64,000 nucleotides of DNA. Source: Thalassolituus hydrocarboniclasticus (lineage in GTDB: Bacteria > Pseudomonadota > Gammaproteobacteria > Pseudomonadales > Oceanobacteraceae). The notes beneath the pieces are model-generated. The model saw only the letters and a list, made by a program, of their open reading frames with translations, had not been told where the DNA came from and ran no database searches. Of the stretch, positions 1-8,600 are shown in pieces. Where the stretch lies: the NCBI RefSeq assembly GCF_025345565.1, contig NZ_CP054475.1, positions 2,448,448 through 2,512,447 on the forward strand, given 5' to 3'. Within the stretch, counting starts at the first letter, position 1, and each line of letters begins with the position of its first letter. The position numbers and the translations under genes are program-made.

Positions 1-936
1 GCCCACGCAGTGCAGCTCACCACGGGCCAGCGCCGGTTTCAGCATATTGCCGGCATCCATAGCGCCATCGCCCTTACCGGCACCGACCATGGTATGCAAT
101 TCATCGACAAACAGAATGATGCTGCCTTCGGCCTTGGTGACGTCTTTTAAAACGGCTTTTAAGCGTTCTTCGAACTCACCACGGTATTTGGCACCGGCCA
201 CCAGCGAACCCATATCCAGCGACAGGATGCGCTTATGCTTCAGGTTTTCCGGCACTTCACCATTAACGATACGCTGCGCCAGACCTTCCACCACCGCGGT
301 TTTACCCACGCCCGGAGGTCCGATTAACACCGGGTTATTTTTCGTACGGCGCTGCAGCACCTGAATGGTACGGCGGATTTCATCATCACGGCCGATCACC
401 GGGTCCAGTTTGCCCGCTTCGGCACGCTCGGTCAGGTCGATGCAGTATTTATCCAGCGACTGACGGTTATCTTCGGCATTGGCGTCCTGCACACTTTCAC
501 CGCCACGCAGTTCGTTAATGGCTTTATTAACGCCGTCTTTATTCAGACCAGCCGCAGCCAGAGCCTTACCTGTGCTGTTTTTATCGTCCAGCGCCACCAG
601 CAGAAAGACTTCGCTCGACACATACTGGTCACCGCGTTTCTGCGCTTCTTTATCCGCCAGGTTGAGCAGACGGCCCAGTTCCGGCGCCAGCTGAATATTG
701 CCATCCGGGCTGCTGACTTTGGGCTGCTCGTCCAGCAGCGCCCGCAGGGCACGGCCAAGCTCAACGACATTGGCACCACAACGGCGCACCACATCTTTAA
801 CCGAGCTGCTTGGCTGCTCGAGCAATGCCAACAGTAAGTGGACGGTATCAATCTGATTATGATCCTGCCCCAGCGCCAGACTCTGGCTCTCGGCCAGAGC
901 GTTCTGCAGACTGGTGGTCAACCGATCCATACGCAT
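1..936 (-). CDS. clpB: ATP-dependent disaggregase ClpB, N-terminal part (partial at window edge)
   Basis: ClpB is a hexameric AAA+ disaggregase that works with DnaK in the cytoplasm to resolubilise aggregated proteins after heat shock. The 312 visible codons begin [13 protein letters not shown], carry the Clp N-domain, then the conserved stretch [16 protein letters not shown] and the first Walker A motif GPPGVGKT with its lysine at residue 212, the same number as in E. coli. The Walker B region [14 protein letters not shown] follows, and the frame runs off the left edge. An AGGAG lies 8 bases before the chosen ATG. A sigma-32-like promoter sits upstream. The middle domain and the second AAA module lie outside the window. 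The identification is secure. Confidence 0.97.
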   Translation of the reverse strand, partial: MRMDRLTTSLQNALAESQSLALGQDHNQIDTVHLLLALLEQPSSSVKDVVRRCGANVVELGRALRALLDEQPKVSSPDGNIQLAPELGRLLNLADKEAQKRGDQYVSSEVFLLVALDDKNSTGKALAAAGLNKDGVNKAINELRGGESVQDANAEDNRQSLDKYCIDLTERAEAGKLDPVIGRDDEIRRTIQVLQRRTKNNPVLIGPPGVGKTAVVEGLAQRIVNGEVPENLKHKRILSLDMGSLVAGAKYRGEFEERLKAVLKDVTKAEGSIILFVDELHTMVGAGKGDGAMDAGNMLKPALARGELHCVG

Positions 937-995
937 ATTCCAATCTCCTAAATAGACGCTCAGGGCAGCCCCGAGCAGAGTTGATTCATTACCAC

Positions 996-1025
996 TTAGA
1001 TGCGACCAGATTAATTTTTTTCAAC
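996..1025 (-). promoter_or_regulatory. Putative sigma-32 heat-shock promoter of clpB
   Basis: Read on the minus strand, GTTGAAA (1019-1025) is followed after 14 bases by CGCATCTAA (996-1004). The RpoH consensus is CTTGAAA, 13-15 bases, CCCCATNTA, so both boxes match at most positions. The predicted start lies about 55 bases before the clpB ATG. ClpB is a classical RpoH target, which supports the reading. Confidence 0.5.
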
Positions 1026-1108
1026 ACCTTCTAGATTAAATTTAGTAAAACTAATAGAAATTCATCTTGATGCAGCGCAAAGACCCGGCTGCCAAGCGTG
1101 TGATCGCG

Positions 1109-1114
1109 TATAAT
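1109..1114 (+). promoter_or_regulatory. Perfect -10 box (TATAAT) upstream of the DMT transporter
   Basis: A consensus TATAAT lies about 80 bases before the transporter ATG. No good -35 hexamer is visible 16-18 bases upstream, so this is a likely but incomplete sigma-70 promoter. Confidence 0.35.
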
Positions 1115-1195
1115 CGCCAGCCTTCATCCGTATCGTCAGCCTTCATTTATATAGTGGCGCGATTCACCTTTTAAAGCGTAGGACACAAACCAGCC

Positions 1196-2098
1196 ATGAC
1201 AGCCCCTGCAATGACCGACGCCCTGCGCCGCGGTGCCTTATTTCTGCTGCTGGGTGAAGCCCTGCTGGCATTAATGGGCGCGCTGGTCAAAGACCTGTCG
1301 GACGTGCTGTCGACCGAGCAGATTGTGTTCTTCCGTAATATCGCCGGTCTGATCGTACTCGCCCCTTTATTGCTGCGTACTGGCTTAACTGAGCTGAAAA
1401 CCCGGGTCTGGCACTGGCATTTGCTGCGCGGTCTGGTTGGTGTCAGCGCCATGTACTGTTACTTCTGGGCGCTGGCTCATCTGCCGCTCACCGAAGCCTT
1501 TCTGGTGAAGCTTTCGGCGCCGCTGTTTATGCCATTACTGGCACTCTGGTGGCTGAAAGAACCCGCCGGGCGCCACAGTTGGCTGGCGCTGCTGATCGGC
1601 TTTGCCGGGGTCAGTGTCATCCTGCAGCCCGGCGCTGAACACCCGGCCATGCTGAGTAATGGCGACAGCTACAACACAGCGCTGCTGATCGGTCTGCTCG
1701 GTGCTTTTCTGGCCGCACTGGCCAAGGTGACCATCCGCCGCATGTCGGCTACCGAATCCAGCCAGCGTATTGTGTTTTATTTTGGCCTGACCGCCACACT
1801 GGTTTCAGCCCCCGGCGCCCTGCTCAACTGGCAGCCGGTTCCTGACAGTACCTGGCTGTGGCTGCTGGCGCTTGGCGTGGTCGCTACCAGCGGCCAGCTG
1901 GCGCTGACCCGCGCCTACCGCATCGCGCCTACCGGCAAGGTCGGTGTTTATGTTTACAGTGCGGTTATTTATGGCGCCCTGATGGGCTGGTGGTTCTGGG
2001 GAGAGATTCCGCCGTGGACGACCTGGGCCGGGGCCATTCTGATCGTACTGGCAGGCTTACTGAACCTGTATGCGCCCAAAACCGGCAACAAAAGCTGA
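1196..2098 (+). CDS. EamA/DMT-family inner-membrane transporter
   Basis: This 300-residue protein has the drug/metabolite transporter layout: two EamA repeats of about five transmembrane helices each (roughly residues 10-140 and 155-292). Typical signatures are the motif FFRNIAGLIVLAPLLLR after helix 1 and LPLTEAFLVKLSAPLFMPLLA in helix 4. Members export or import small metabolites such as amino acids or nucleotides, but the substrate cannot be told from sequence. The frame starts at the first ATG; a second ATG five codons later (1211) is an equally good start because the only AGGA is 12 bases before the first. It stands alone between clpB (divergent) and a LysR gene in the same direction, which might regulate it. 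Confidence 0.85.
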   Translation: MTAPAMTDALRRGALFLLLGEALLALMGALVKDLSDVLSTEQIVFFRNIAGLIVLAPLLLRTGLTELKTRVWHWHLLRGLVGVSAMYCYFWALAHLPLTEAFLVKLSAPLFMPLLALWWLKEPAGRHSWLALLIGFAGVSVILQPGAEHPAMLSNGDSYNTALLIGLLGAFLAALAKVTIRRMSATESSQRIVFYFGLTATLVSAPGALLNWQPVPDSTWLWLLALGVVATSGQLALTRAYRIAPTGKVGVYVYSAVIYGALMGWWFWGEIPPWTTWAGAILIVLAGLLNLYAPKTGNKS

Positions 2099-2258
2099 TT
2101 TCGACTGCAGGTGAATGCATGGGGAGAATTCCCGGCACAGGTATAAGGCGCCATTCTCTTAGATATAAGTCTAATTTATGATCAAAACAGGCTTATTATT
2201 TCCTCAGAATTAAATATACTGGCCATTCTGATGAATTGCCTAGAATGAATCATTAATT

Positions 2259-3167
2259 ATGTCCCGTATCGACTCATTGCAAACCTTTGTCTCCGTTGTG
2301 CGCTCGCGTAACTTTACTTCAGCAGCCGATTCACTGGGAGTGACGCCATCTGCCGTCAGTAAGCAGATCAGCGGTCTGGAAGAACGCCTTGGCGTACGTC
2401 TGCTGAACCGTACCACCCGCTCCGTCAGCCCAACCGAAGCCGGACAAATGTTCTACCAGCACTGCGAGAATATTCTTGAGTCGATCACGGAAGCCGAAAA
2501 GCTGGTCACCGACTTTGACGTCACGCCACGCGGCCGTTTGCGCATCACTGCGATGTCGAACTTCGGCCGCCGTGAGCTGGCGCGTATGTTTACCGATTTT
2601 GCCCAGAAGTACCCGGACATCAGCTTCGACCTGCATATTTCTGACCGCCCGCTGGATATTGTGAAAGAAGGCTACGACTTCGCCCTGCGCCTGGGCTCGC
2701 TGGAAGACTCGCGCCTGATTGCCAAACCGGTGGCCGAGCAAAGCATTGTTATCTGTGCGTCAAAAGAATATCTGGAACGCTGGGGCACCCCGGTAAAACT
2801 GGAAGACCTCAATAACCATCGCATTCTGATTGTCGCCAACGCCGAATACGCCCGTATCAACTGGCTGCGTCAGTTTGAAAAAGACCATGGTTTCAGCCTG
2901 TCGAGCGTCGAACGCAAACTGGCTGTGAATGATATCGACCTGGTATATGAAGCCTGTCTGGCCGGTATGGGGATCACTGCCCTGCCAACCTATATTGCCG
3001 AGCGGCATCTGGAAAGTGGTGAACTGGTGAGATTATTTCCGGAAGTGGATATTCCGGTGCGCAGTATCAAAGTGGTGTTCCCGCAGAACCGTTATCTGGC
3101 GAACAAAAGCCGTGCATTCCTCGACTTTATTACCGCCTACTTTGACGATCCAAGCCAGAACAACTGA
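2259..3167 (+). CDS. LysR-family transcriptional regulator
   Basis: This 302-residue protein has an N-terminal winged helix-turn-helix (residues 1-60, with FTSAADSLGVTPSAVSKQIS as the recognition region) followed by the periplasmic-binding-protein-like effector domain. It belongs to the large group whose members read RIDSLQTFVSVV at the N terminus. Such regulators usually control a neighbouring or divergent gene, but no divergent partner is present; the upstream DMT transporter in the same direction is the nearest candidate. The ligand is unknown. The leader is AT-rich and the ribosome binding site is weak. A strong terminator closes the gene. Confidence 0.93.
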   Translation: MSRIDSLQTFVSVVRSRNFTSAADSLGVTPSAVSKQISGLEERLGVRLLNRTTRSVSPTEAGQMFYQHCENILESITEAEKLVTDFDVTPRGRLRITAMSNFGRRELARMFTDFAQKYPDISFDLHISDRPLDIVKEGYDFALRLGSLEDSRLIAKPVAEQSIVICASKEYLERWGTPVKLEDLNNHRILIVANAEYARINWLRQFEKDHGFSLSSVERKLAVNDIDLVYEACLAGMGITALPTYIAERHLESGELVRLFPEVDIPVRSIKVVFPQNRYLANKSRAFLDFITAYFDDPSQNN

Positions 3168-3193
3168 GCTGCAGCTGAGTTCCGCACATAAAC

Positions 3194-3223
3194 AAACGGG
3201 CCTGATCAGAGGCCCGTTTTTTT
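3194..3223 (+). terminator. Rho-independent terminator after the LysR gene
   Basis: A 9-bp stem AAACGGGCC/GGCCCGTTT closes an 8-base loop and is followed by a T-run. It also lies just past the stop of the convergent thioesterase gene, so it may serve both directions. Confidence 0.9.
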
Positions 3224-3243
3224 ATGCGCTGAATGCCGCCGGA

Positions 3244-3687
3244 TTATTCCTGTGGCAGCAACTGTGGCGCGCAGCGCTCGTAGAAAACCCGCGGTACCTG
3301 AGCGATCTTACGCTCGTCATAGTCAAAGAAGACGATACCGGTTTTGGCTTTCACCACCTGTTTGTCCTGAGCCTGATTTTCGACCCGGTAAATAAAGTCG
3401 CAACCGTATTTATTGAAGTCGGTCACGCCAACATGAAAGGTGAGAATATCGCCAACAAAGGATTCTGCGGTAAAACACACCACCAGATCCGACACCATTA
3501 ATCCCAGACCGCCAATATTAAATTCACCGAAACCATGTTCGCGCAAAAAACGTAAGCGGGCTTCATGCAACAGAGACACCATGCGGTCGTTACCCACATG
3601 ATTGCCGTAATTAATTTCCGTTACCCGCACATCCAGCGTTGTACTGAAGGTAAATTCATCGGGTAATTCGAGTTGTACTCTGGCCAA
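3244..3687 (-). CDS. 4HBT-type acyl-CoA thioesterase
   Basis: This 147-residue hot-dog-fold protein resembles the YbgC/4-hydroxybenzoyl-CoA thioesterase family, which hydrolyses acyl-CoA thioesters in the cytoplasm. The family pattern is seen near the N terminus in LDVRVTEINYGNHVGNDRM, where classical members have an Asp-X-Asp/Asn-X-X-Gly-His-Val arrangement; here the region reads RVTEINYGNHVGN, so the active-site acid is Glu or Asn rather than Asp. The start is a TTG at 3687 preceded by a perfect AGGAGG five bases away. The substrate is not known. Confidence 0.85.
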   Translation of the reverse strand: MARVQLELPDEFTFSTTLDVRVTEINYGNHVGNDRMVSLLHEARLRFLREHGFGEFNIGGLGLMVSDLVVCFTAESFVGDILTFHVGVTDFNKYGCDFIYRVENQAQDKQVVKAKTGIVFFDYDERKIAQVPRVFYERCAPQLLPQE

Positions 3688-4005
3688 AACAGCCTCCTGA
3701 TCGTCTGTTTTGCTGCCAATGCAGCAAAATCCGGGGAATTATTCTGGCAACTGCGATTCCAATGCGGTCTACTATACCGCAGTAGCCGGGGTGTGCAGAT
3801 GAGCCATGCGTCTTACGCCAGCTCTCTGTGCTTTACACCAGTGGCACCCAAACGGATGTTCAGCTGTCTGAGATACAGACAAGAACCATGACTGAACACC
3901 GTAACGGTACGTGCGTACAGGGCTTATCCTGACAAAGCGCCGGCATGATAACGGCGCCCGGCGCACAGTACAAACAGATAACAACAAGGAAATCTGGCAA
4001 CGACT
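3688..4005. other. Divergent intergenic region between thioesterase and prc
   Basis: These 318 bases separate two divergent genes and must hold both promoters. Short open frames here have no family features. A small palindromic stretch GCGGTCTACTATACCGC (around 3763-3779) is visible and includes TATACC. No RNA gene or convincing promoter pair was recognised. Confidence 0.5.
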
Positions 4006-6123
4006 ATGCTTTCCATTTGCTTCCGCACATTGAAAATTGCGCTGACCCTTACAGCGCTGCTCACGGCCCAGCTGAGCCAGGCCACCATCCCGGAAATTGC
4101 CCCCGGCACCGCCTTCAAACCCCTTGAGCCGACCCGTGATCACGCCATGATCACCCAGCAGATCATGAACAACCTGCTGCGCGGCCATTACGAGCATCAG
4201 CGTCTGGATGACAAACTGTCATCACGGGTGCTCGATATCCTGCTCGACGATATCGACAGCACCCGCAGCTATCTGCTGGCTGGCGACGTCAAAGAATTTG
4301 AGCAATACCGTTACAGTCTGGATGAAGCCCTGAACCGCGGTGATATGCGCCCGGCCTTCATCATCTTTAACCGTTTCCAGCAGCGTGTGTCTGAGCGCCT
4401 GTCATTTCTGCTCAACGAACTGCACAGCAAAGCCGCCGATTACCACTTCGACACTGACGAGCGTCTCGATCTCGACCGCGAAAAAGCGCCTTGGGCGACC
4501 ACCAGCGCCGAACTCGACGACCTGTGGCGCAAGCGTCTGAAAAACTCCATCCTCAATCTGAAAATGGCCGGCAAAGAAAAAGACGCCATTATTGAGCTGT
4601 TGAGCAAGCGTTATCAGAACCAGCTGAACCGTGTCCATCAGTCACAATCTGAAGACGCGTATCAGACCTTTATGAATGCCGTTACCCGCGCCTTCGACCC
4701 GCACACCCAGTACTTCTCGCCGCGCAACACCGAGAACTTCAATATCAATATGAGCCTGTCCTTACAGGGCATTGGCGCCGTGCTGCAAACCGAAGACGAA
4801 CACACCAAGGTGGTACGTCTGGTGCCGGCCGGCCCGGCCGCCAAAGCCGGTAACCTGCAGCCTGCCGATAAAATCATCGGCGTTGGTCAGGCCGAAGGCG
4901 ATATCGTTGATGTGATCGGCTGGCGTCTGGATGAAGTGGTCGAGCTGATCCGTGGTCCGAAAAGCACCACCGTGCGGCTGGAAATTCTGCCGGCCAACTC
5001 TTCCGGCACCGACAGCAAAATCATTTCCATCGTACGTGATGAGGTCAAACTGGAAGAGCAATCCGCCCAGAAAGACGTTATCGAGGTTAAAGATGGCGAC
5101 GTGACCCATAAAATCGGTGTGATCGATATTCCGACCTTCTATATCGACTTCCAGGGTCGTATGGAAAACAAGCCGGACTATAAGAGCACGACCCGTGACG
5201 TCACCGTGCTGATTAACGAACTGAAAGAAGAAGGCATCGATGGCCTGATCATTGATCTGCGCAATAACGGCGGCGGCTCACTGGAAGAAGCCATTACCCT
5301 GACCGGCCTGTTTATTCCGCAGGGCCCGGTGGTACAGGTACGCAGTACTCATGGCCGGGTTGAAGTTCTGCCTGATCAGGACCCTTCCGTACTGTACGAC
5401 GGACCGCTTACCGTTCTGGTTAACCGCCTCAGTGCGTCGGCCTCGGAAATTTTTGCCGGTGCGATTCAGGATTATGGCCGCGGTTTAATTGTCGGTGGCC
5501 AGACCTTCGGTAAAGGGACGGTTCAGAGCCTGCGTCCGCTGCGCTCCGGCCAGCTGAAAATTACCCAGGCCAAGTTCTACCGGGTATCCGGTGACAGTAC
5601 CCAGCACCAGGGCGTTATCCCGGATATTCTGTTCCCGTCGCTGTTCGATAAGGAAAAAATCGGCGAAAGCGCGCTGGAAGAAGCCCTGCCGTGGGACACC
5701 ATCCGGCCGGCGGAATACCGCAGCAATAAAGGCATCGCGGCTACCCTGCCCGCGTTACGCCAGCTGCACCAGACCCGTATCGAACACAATCCGGATTTTC
5801 GTTTCCTGCGCGAGCAAAAAGCCCTGATTACCGAACTGCGTCAGCAGACTCAGGTATCGCTGAACGAAAAAGTGCGCGAGCAGGAACGCAAAGCCAACGA
5901 CGATAAGCGTCTGAAACTGGAAAACGAACGCCGCAAAGCCAAAGGCATGCCGCTGTTAACCAGCATCGACGATGAAGAAACCGATAACGCTGCTGACGCG
6001 GAGAAAGAAGACGATAAAAAGCCGGAAGAAGATGATGCCCTGCTGATCGAAGCCGGACATATTCTGGTGGATTATATGAATATTCAGACCGCCAGCCTGA
6101 CCGCCCAGCGCGAAGAAAAATAA
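4006..6123 (+). CDS. prc: Tail-specific periplasmic protease Prc (Tsp)
   Basis: Prc is a periplasmic S41-family serine protease that trims lipoproteins and cell-wall hydrolases and degrades proteins with nonpolar C termini. The 705-residue product starts with a signal peptide (MLSICFRTLKIALTLTALLT, cleavage after SQA). It has an N-terminal helical domain, a PDZ domain (about residues 235-330), the protease core and a charged C-terminal extension. The catalytic dyad is visible: SASASE with the middle serine at residue 478 and GKGTVQ with lysine 503, spaced by 25 residues as in E. coli Tsp. The nearest AAGGA is about 15 bases from the ATG, farther than usual, so the start is mainly chosen from the signal peptide. 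A bidirectional terminator follows. Confidence 0.96.
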   Translation: MLSICFRTLKIALTLTALLTAQLSQATIPEIAPGTAFKPLEPTRDHAMITQQIMNNLLRGHYEHQRLDDKLSSRVLDILLDDIDSTRSYLLAGDVKEFEQYRYSLDEALNRGDMRPAFIIFNRFQQRVSERLSFLLNELHSKAADYHFDTDERLDLDREKAPWATTSAELDDLWRKRLKNSILNLKMAGKEKDAIIELLSKRYQNQLNRVHQSQSEDAYQTFMNAVTRAFDPHTQYFSPRNTENFNINMSLSLQGIGAVLQTEDEHTKVVRLVPAGPAAKAGNLQPADKIIGVGQAEGDIVDVIGWRLDEVVELIRGPKSTTVRLEILPANSSGTDSKIISIVRDEVKLEEQSAQKDVIEVKDGDVTHKIGVIDIPTFYIDFQGRMENKPDYKSTTRDVTVLINELKEEGIDGLIIDLRNNGGGSLEEAITLTGLFIPQGPVVQVRSTHGRVEVLPDQDPSVLYDGPLTVLVNRLSASASEIFAGAIQDYGRGLIVGGQTFGKGTVQSLRPLRSGQLKITQAKFYRVSGDSTQHQGVIPDILFPSLFDKEKIGESALEEALPWDTIRPAEYRSNKGIAATLPALRQLHQTRIEHNPDFRFLREQKALITELRQQTQVSLNEKVREQERKANDDKRLKLENERRKAKGMPLLTSIDDEETDNAADAEKEDDKKPEEDDALLIEAGHILVDYMNIQTASLTAQREEK

Positions 6124-6146
6124 CCTCCAGAGGTTATTTAAGCTAT

Positions 6147-6179
6147 AAAAAAAGCCCGGAGTACTCCGGGCTTTTTTTT
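6147..6179. terminator. Bidirectional rho-independent terminator between prc and yajG
   Basis: The stem GCCCGGA/TCCGGGC with the loop GTAC is flanked by seven or more A on the left and eight T on the right, so it can stop transcription from both convergent genes. Confidence 0.93.
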
Positions 6180-6203
6180 ATGCGTCAGTCATGCTGTAAA
6201 AAA

Positions 6204-6800
6204 TCAGCCCTGCACCGTCACATTCAGTGCCTGCTGAAGTTCTTTATCGTTAAACATATGCTGCCACAGTTTATCCAGAACCTCGTTCACCCATTTCTGG
6301 TTATATTCCACCGCTGGTGACGCCGCCAGAGAGCGGGTTTCGTTGGCGCTGTAGGGCTTGGTGAAGATTTTTCCGTTATCCATAACAGTAATCATAAAGC
6401 GCATTTTCATGCCGCATTCATTTACGATCGCGCCTTCATTACACTGATAAGAAAACTCTTCAACCGTCAGCTGTACCCGCACCGGATCAACCGGACTGGC
6501 AGAGCCAAAACCCAAAGATTTCAGCGACTCCTGCATGCGCGCCGTTAACACATCGCTTAATGGTTTTTCTGACAGCAGCGGAGAATTTTCCGGCGCCCGG
6601 CCACCGCGGTGTCCCAGCACATCGGCGCCTTGTCCGCGCTCATCCACTACCCGCACCAGGGCGTCACGCTGAATTGCCGGCATGCCGCCGGGTACAGTGA
6701 CGCTTTCATTCAGGGCAATGGTTTGTGGTGCCAGTACACAGCCACTCAGACCCGCTGCCATGGTGCCAGTTAACAGGCTGGCGATTACTAACTTACGCAT
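6204..6800 (-). CDS. yajG: YajG-family outer-membrane lipoprotein
   Basis: This 198-residue protein begins with a lipoprotein signal peptide ending in the lipobox LSGC, so it is lipidated at that cysteine and, with Val-Leu rather than Asp after it, probably sorted to the outer membrane. The rest matches the YajG family, whose function is unknown. The open frame extends 28 codons upstream, but the lipobox position fixes the start at 6800. This start overlaps the end of yaaA by 8 bases, so the two are probably co-transcribed and translationally coupled. Confidence 0.85.
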   Translation of the reverse strand: MRKLVIASLLTGTMAAGLSGCVLAPQTIALNESVTVPGGMPAIQRDALVRVVDERGQGADVLGHRGGRAPENSPLLSEKPLSDVLTARMQESLKSLGFGSASPVDPVRVQLTVEEFSYQCNEGAIVNECGMKMRFMITVMDNGKIFTKPYSANETRSLAASPAVEYNQKWVNEVLDKLWQHMFNDKELQQALNVTVQG

Positions 6801-7581
6801 TCGGAATATCCTTCTCTGCTCGTTTAAATACCCAGGTATCGCCGCGCGAATCTTCGGCGCTGAAACGATAACCCGCCACATCAAAATCCTGCAGGGCTTC
6901 AGCCTTTTGCAGCTGTCTGCGGATAATATAAGCCGTCATCAGACCACGGGCTTTTTTCGCGTAAAAACTGATGATTTTATACTGGCCGTTTTTTTCGTCT
7001 TTAAAGACCGGTGTAATCAGGCGCGCGTTCAGTTTTTTTGGCTGCACCGATTTAAAATATTCGTTCGACGCTAAATTAACGACCACATCTGTACCCTGTT
7101 GTTCCAGCTCGCGGTTCAGGGCATCGGTAATAATGCTGCCCCAGAAGCTGTACAGATCTTTACCGCGGGCATTATTCAGTTTGGTGCCCATCTCCAGCCG
7201 GTAAGGCTGAATTAAATCCAGCGGTCGCAGTAAACCATACAGGCCACTTAAGATACGTACATGATTCTGGGCAAAATCCAGCTGCTGCTCATCCAGTGTG
7301 TCGGCCTGCAGACCGGTATAAACGTCACCTTTGAAGGCCAGAATAGCCGCCTTGGCATTATCGGCATTAAACGGCAGGCGCCAGTCGTGGTAGCGCTGCA
7401 CATTCAGTTCCGACAGCGCCGGGCTGAGTTTCATCAGCGCACCGATATCATCCGGAGAATACTGTTTAAGCACATCCACCAATTCGGCAGAATGTTGCAG
7501 AAAATCGGCCTGAGTTGCTTTTGCCGTGGTCGGCGGCGTGTCAAAATCCAGCGTTTTCGCCGGTGACAGTAACGTCAGCAT
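6793..7581 (-). CDS. yaaA: Peroxide-stress protein YaaA (UPF0246)
   Basis: YaaA lowers intracellular free iron during hydrogen peroxide stress in E. coli and binds DNA. The 262-residue product has the family start [16 protein letters not shown] and conserved internal motifs such as [19 protein letters not shown] and [13 protein letters not shown]. The frame is open for 44 codons upstream, but that part overlaps the neighbouring divergent gene and the family begins at this ATG. It is coupled to the downstream lipoprotein gene by an 8-base overlap. Confidence 0.95.
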   Translation of the reverse strand: MLTLLSPAKTLDFDTPPTTAKATQADFLQHSAELVDVLKQYSPDDIGALMKLSPALSELNVQRYHDWRLPFNADNAKAAILAFKGDVYTGLQADTLDEQQLDFAQNHVRILSGLYGLLRPLDLIQPYRLEMGTKLNNARGKDLYSFWGSIITDALNRELEQQGTDVVVNLASNEYFKSVQPKKLNARLITPVFKDEKNGQYKIISFYAKKARGLMTAYIIRRQLQKAEALQDFDVAGYRFSAEDSRGDTWVFKRAEKDIPNA

Positions 7582-7653
7582 GCGGGCATCCTGTAAATGA
7601 AAATTGCGCCTATCATAACGAGTCCCATCCCATGACCCAAATAGAGTCCGCCT

Positions 7654-8349
7654 ATGTCCCTGTTTAAACAGGATAATCAGGGCACAATCCGCTTTGCGCA
7701 CAGCGCCACCCATATCGCTCTGACGTTACCTGAGCCCTGGCCGGTGCTGAGTTCTGCGGTACTCAACGGCGGCTTTGGCAGTACCCACAGCCTGCTTAAC
7801 CTGCGTGTTGATCAGCATGCACCGCCGCCCTGGCCACCAGCAGAACAGACCCTGCAACAACAGGCTGAACAGCTTATGCTGCCAGTGCCCTGCTGCGGCA
7901 TGATGACCGCCGCCTCCATGAAATCACTGGGCTACAGCAGCCTGAGCCTGCAACAACTGCGCGCCGAATGCTGGGTAACCGCCGGACTTTCCAATCTGCG
8001 CCGCAGCGGCGATCCGGCCGATGCTTTTGCCGGTGCCGGAACCATTAATATCTGGCTGCTGCTGCATTTTGCCCTGACCCCGGCGGCTATGGCCGAAGCC
8101 CTGATCCAGCTGACCGAAGCCAAGGTTACCGCCATCCGCGATGCTGAGCTGCTCAGCCCTTTATCCAACCTGCCCGCCAGCGGTACCGGCACCGACAGTC
8201 ATGCAGTGATCTGCCCACCGCTGCCTGCCCATGGTGAAGCCCTCGCTTTTTGCGGCAAACATACCCTGGCCGGCGAGCTGATTGGCCGTGTGGTATTGGA
8301 CGCCTGCGAGCAGAGCATCGGCCACTGCTTGCGCGCTGCAGCCAGCTGA
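7654..8349 (+). CDS. cbiZ: Adenosylcobinamide amidohydrolase, CbiZ family
   Basis: CbiZ cleaves the aminopropanol tail from adenosylcobinamide to give adenosylcobyric acid, letting the cell remodel scavenged corrinoids. The 231-residue product shows family signatures recalled from known members: [12 protein letters not shown] near residue 30, [13 protein letters not shown] near 87, the GDPAD and GTINI segment near 125, [13 protein letters not shown] near 170, and the C-terminal YCGKHTLLGEL-like [13 protein letters not shown]. No other cobalamin gene or cobalamin riboswitch is visible, so the salvage partners must be encoded elsewhere. The 251 bases after the gene contain only unconvincing open frames. 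The ribosome binding site is weak. Confidence 0.82.
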   Translation: MSLFKQDNQGTIRFAHSATHIALTLPEPWPVLSSAVLNGGFGSTHSLLNLRVDQHAPPPWPPAEQTLQQQAEQLMLPVPCCGMMTAASMKSLGYSSLSLQQLRAECWVTAGLSNLRRSGDPADAFAGAGTINIWLLLHFALTPAAMAEALIQLTEAKVTAIRDAELLSPLSNLPASGTGTDSHAVICPPLPAHGEALAFCGKHTLAGELIGRVVLDACEQSIGHCLRAAAS

Positions 8350-8600
8350 TCCCGCCACTTCAGCAGCAGCTGAGCTGCGCAATATGACCACTTTGCCCGG
8401 CAGTAACTGACACCTCTGCCAATGCGCCACCAGCGCCAAACTGCGAACCTGCCAGCGCTGCCTGTGTTTTATTCTGCCAGGCAGAGGGCCGGTCACGCTG
8501 TATCTCCCCCGTAACACCCATCGCAACACCGCGTCGCGATACCGCCACCGCAGCGTCCGGCCCTGACAATAATTACAACGATCCACTGAGGGCAGATTGT

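Noticed and set aside
7582-7653. Cobalamin riboswitch upstream of cbiZ
   Set aside because: The gap to yaaA is only 72 bases and no B12-box-like sequence was found there or in the spacer after the gene.
8161-8586. Minus-strand frame of about 141 codons overlapping the end of cbiZ and the gap behind it
   Set aside because: Although it starts with a Cys-X-X-Cys pair, most of its length mirrors cbiZ or unstructured spacer and no family was recognised.
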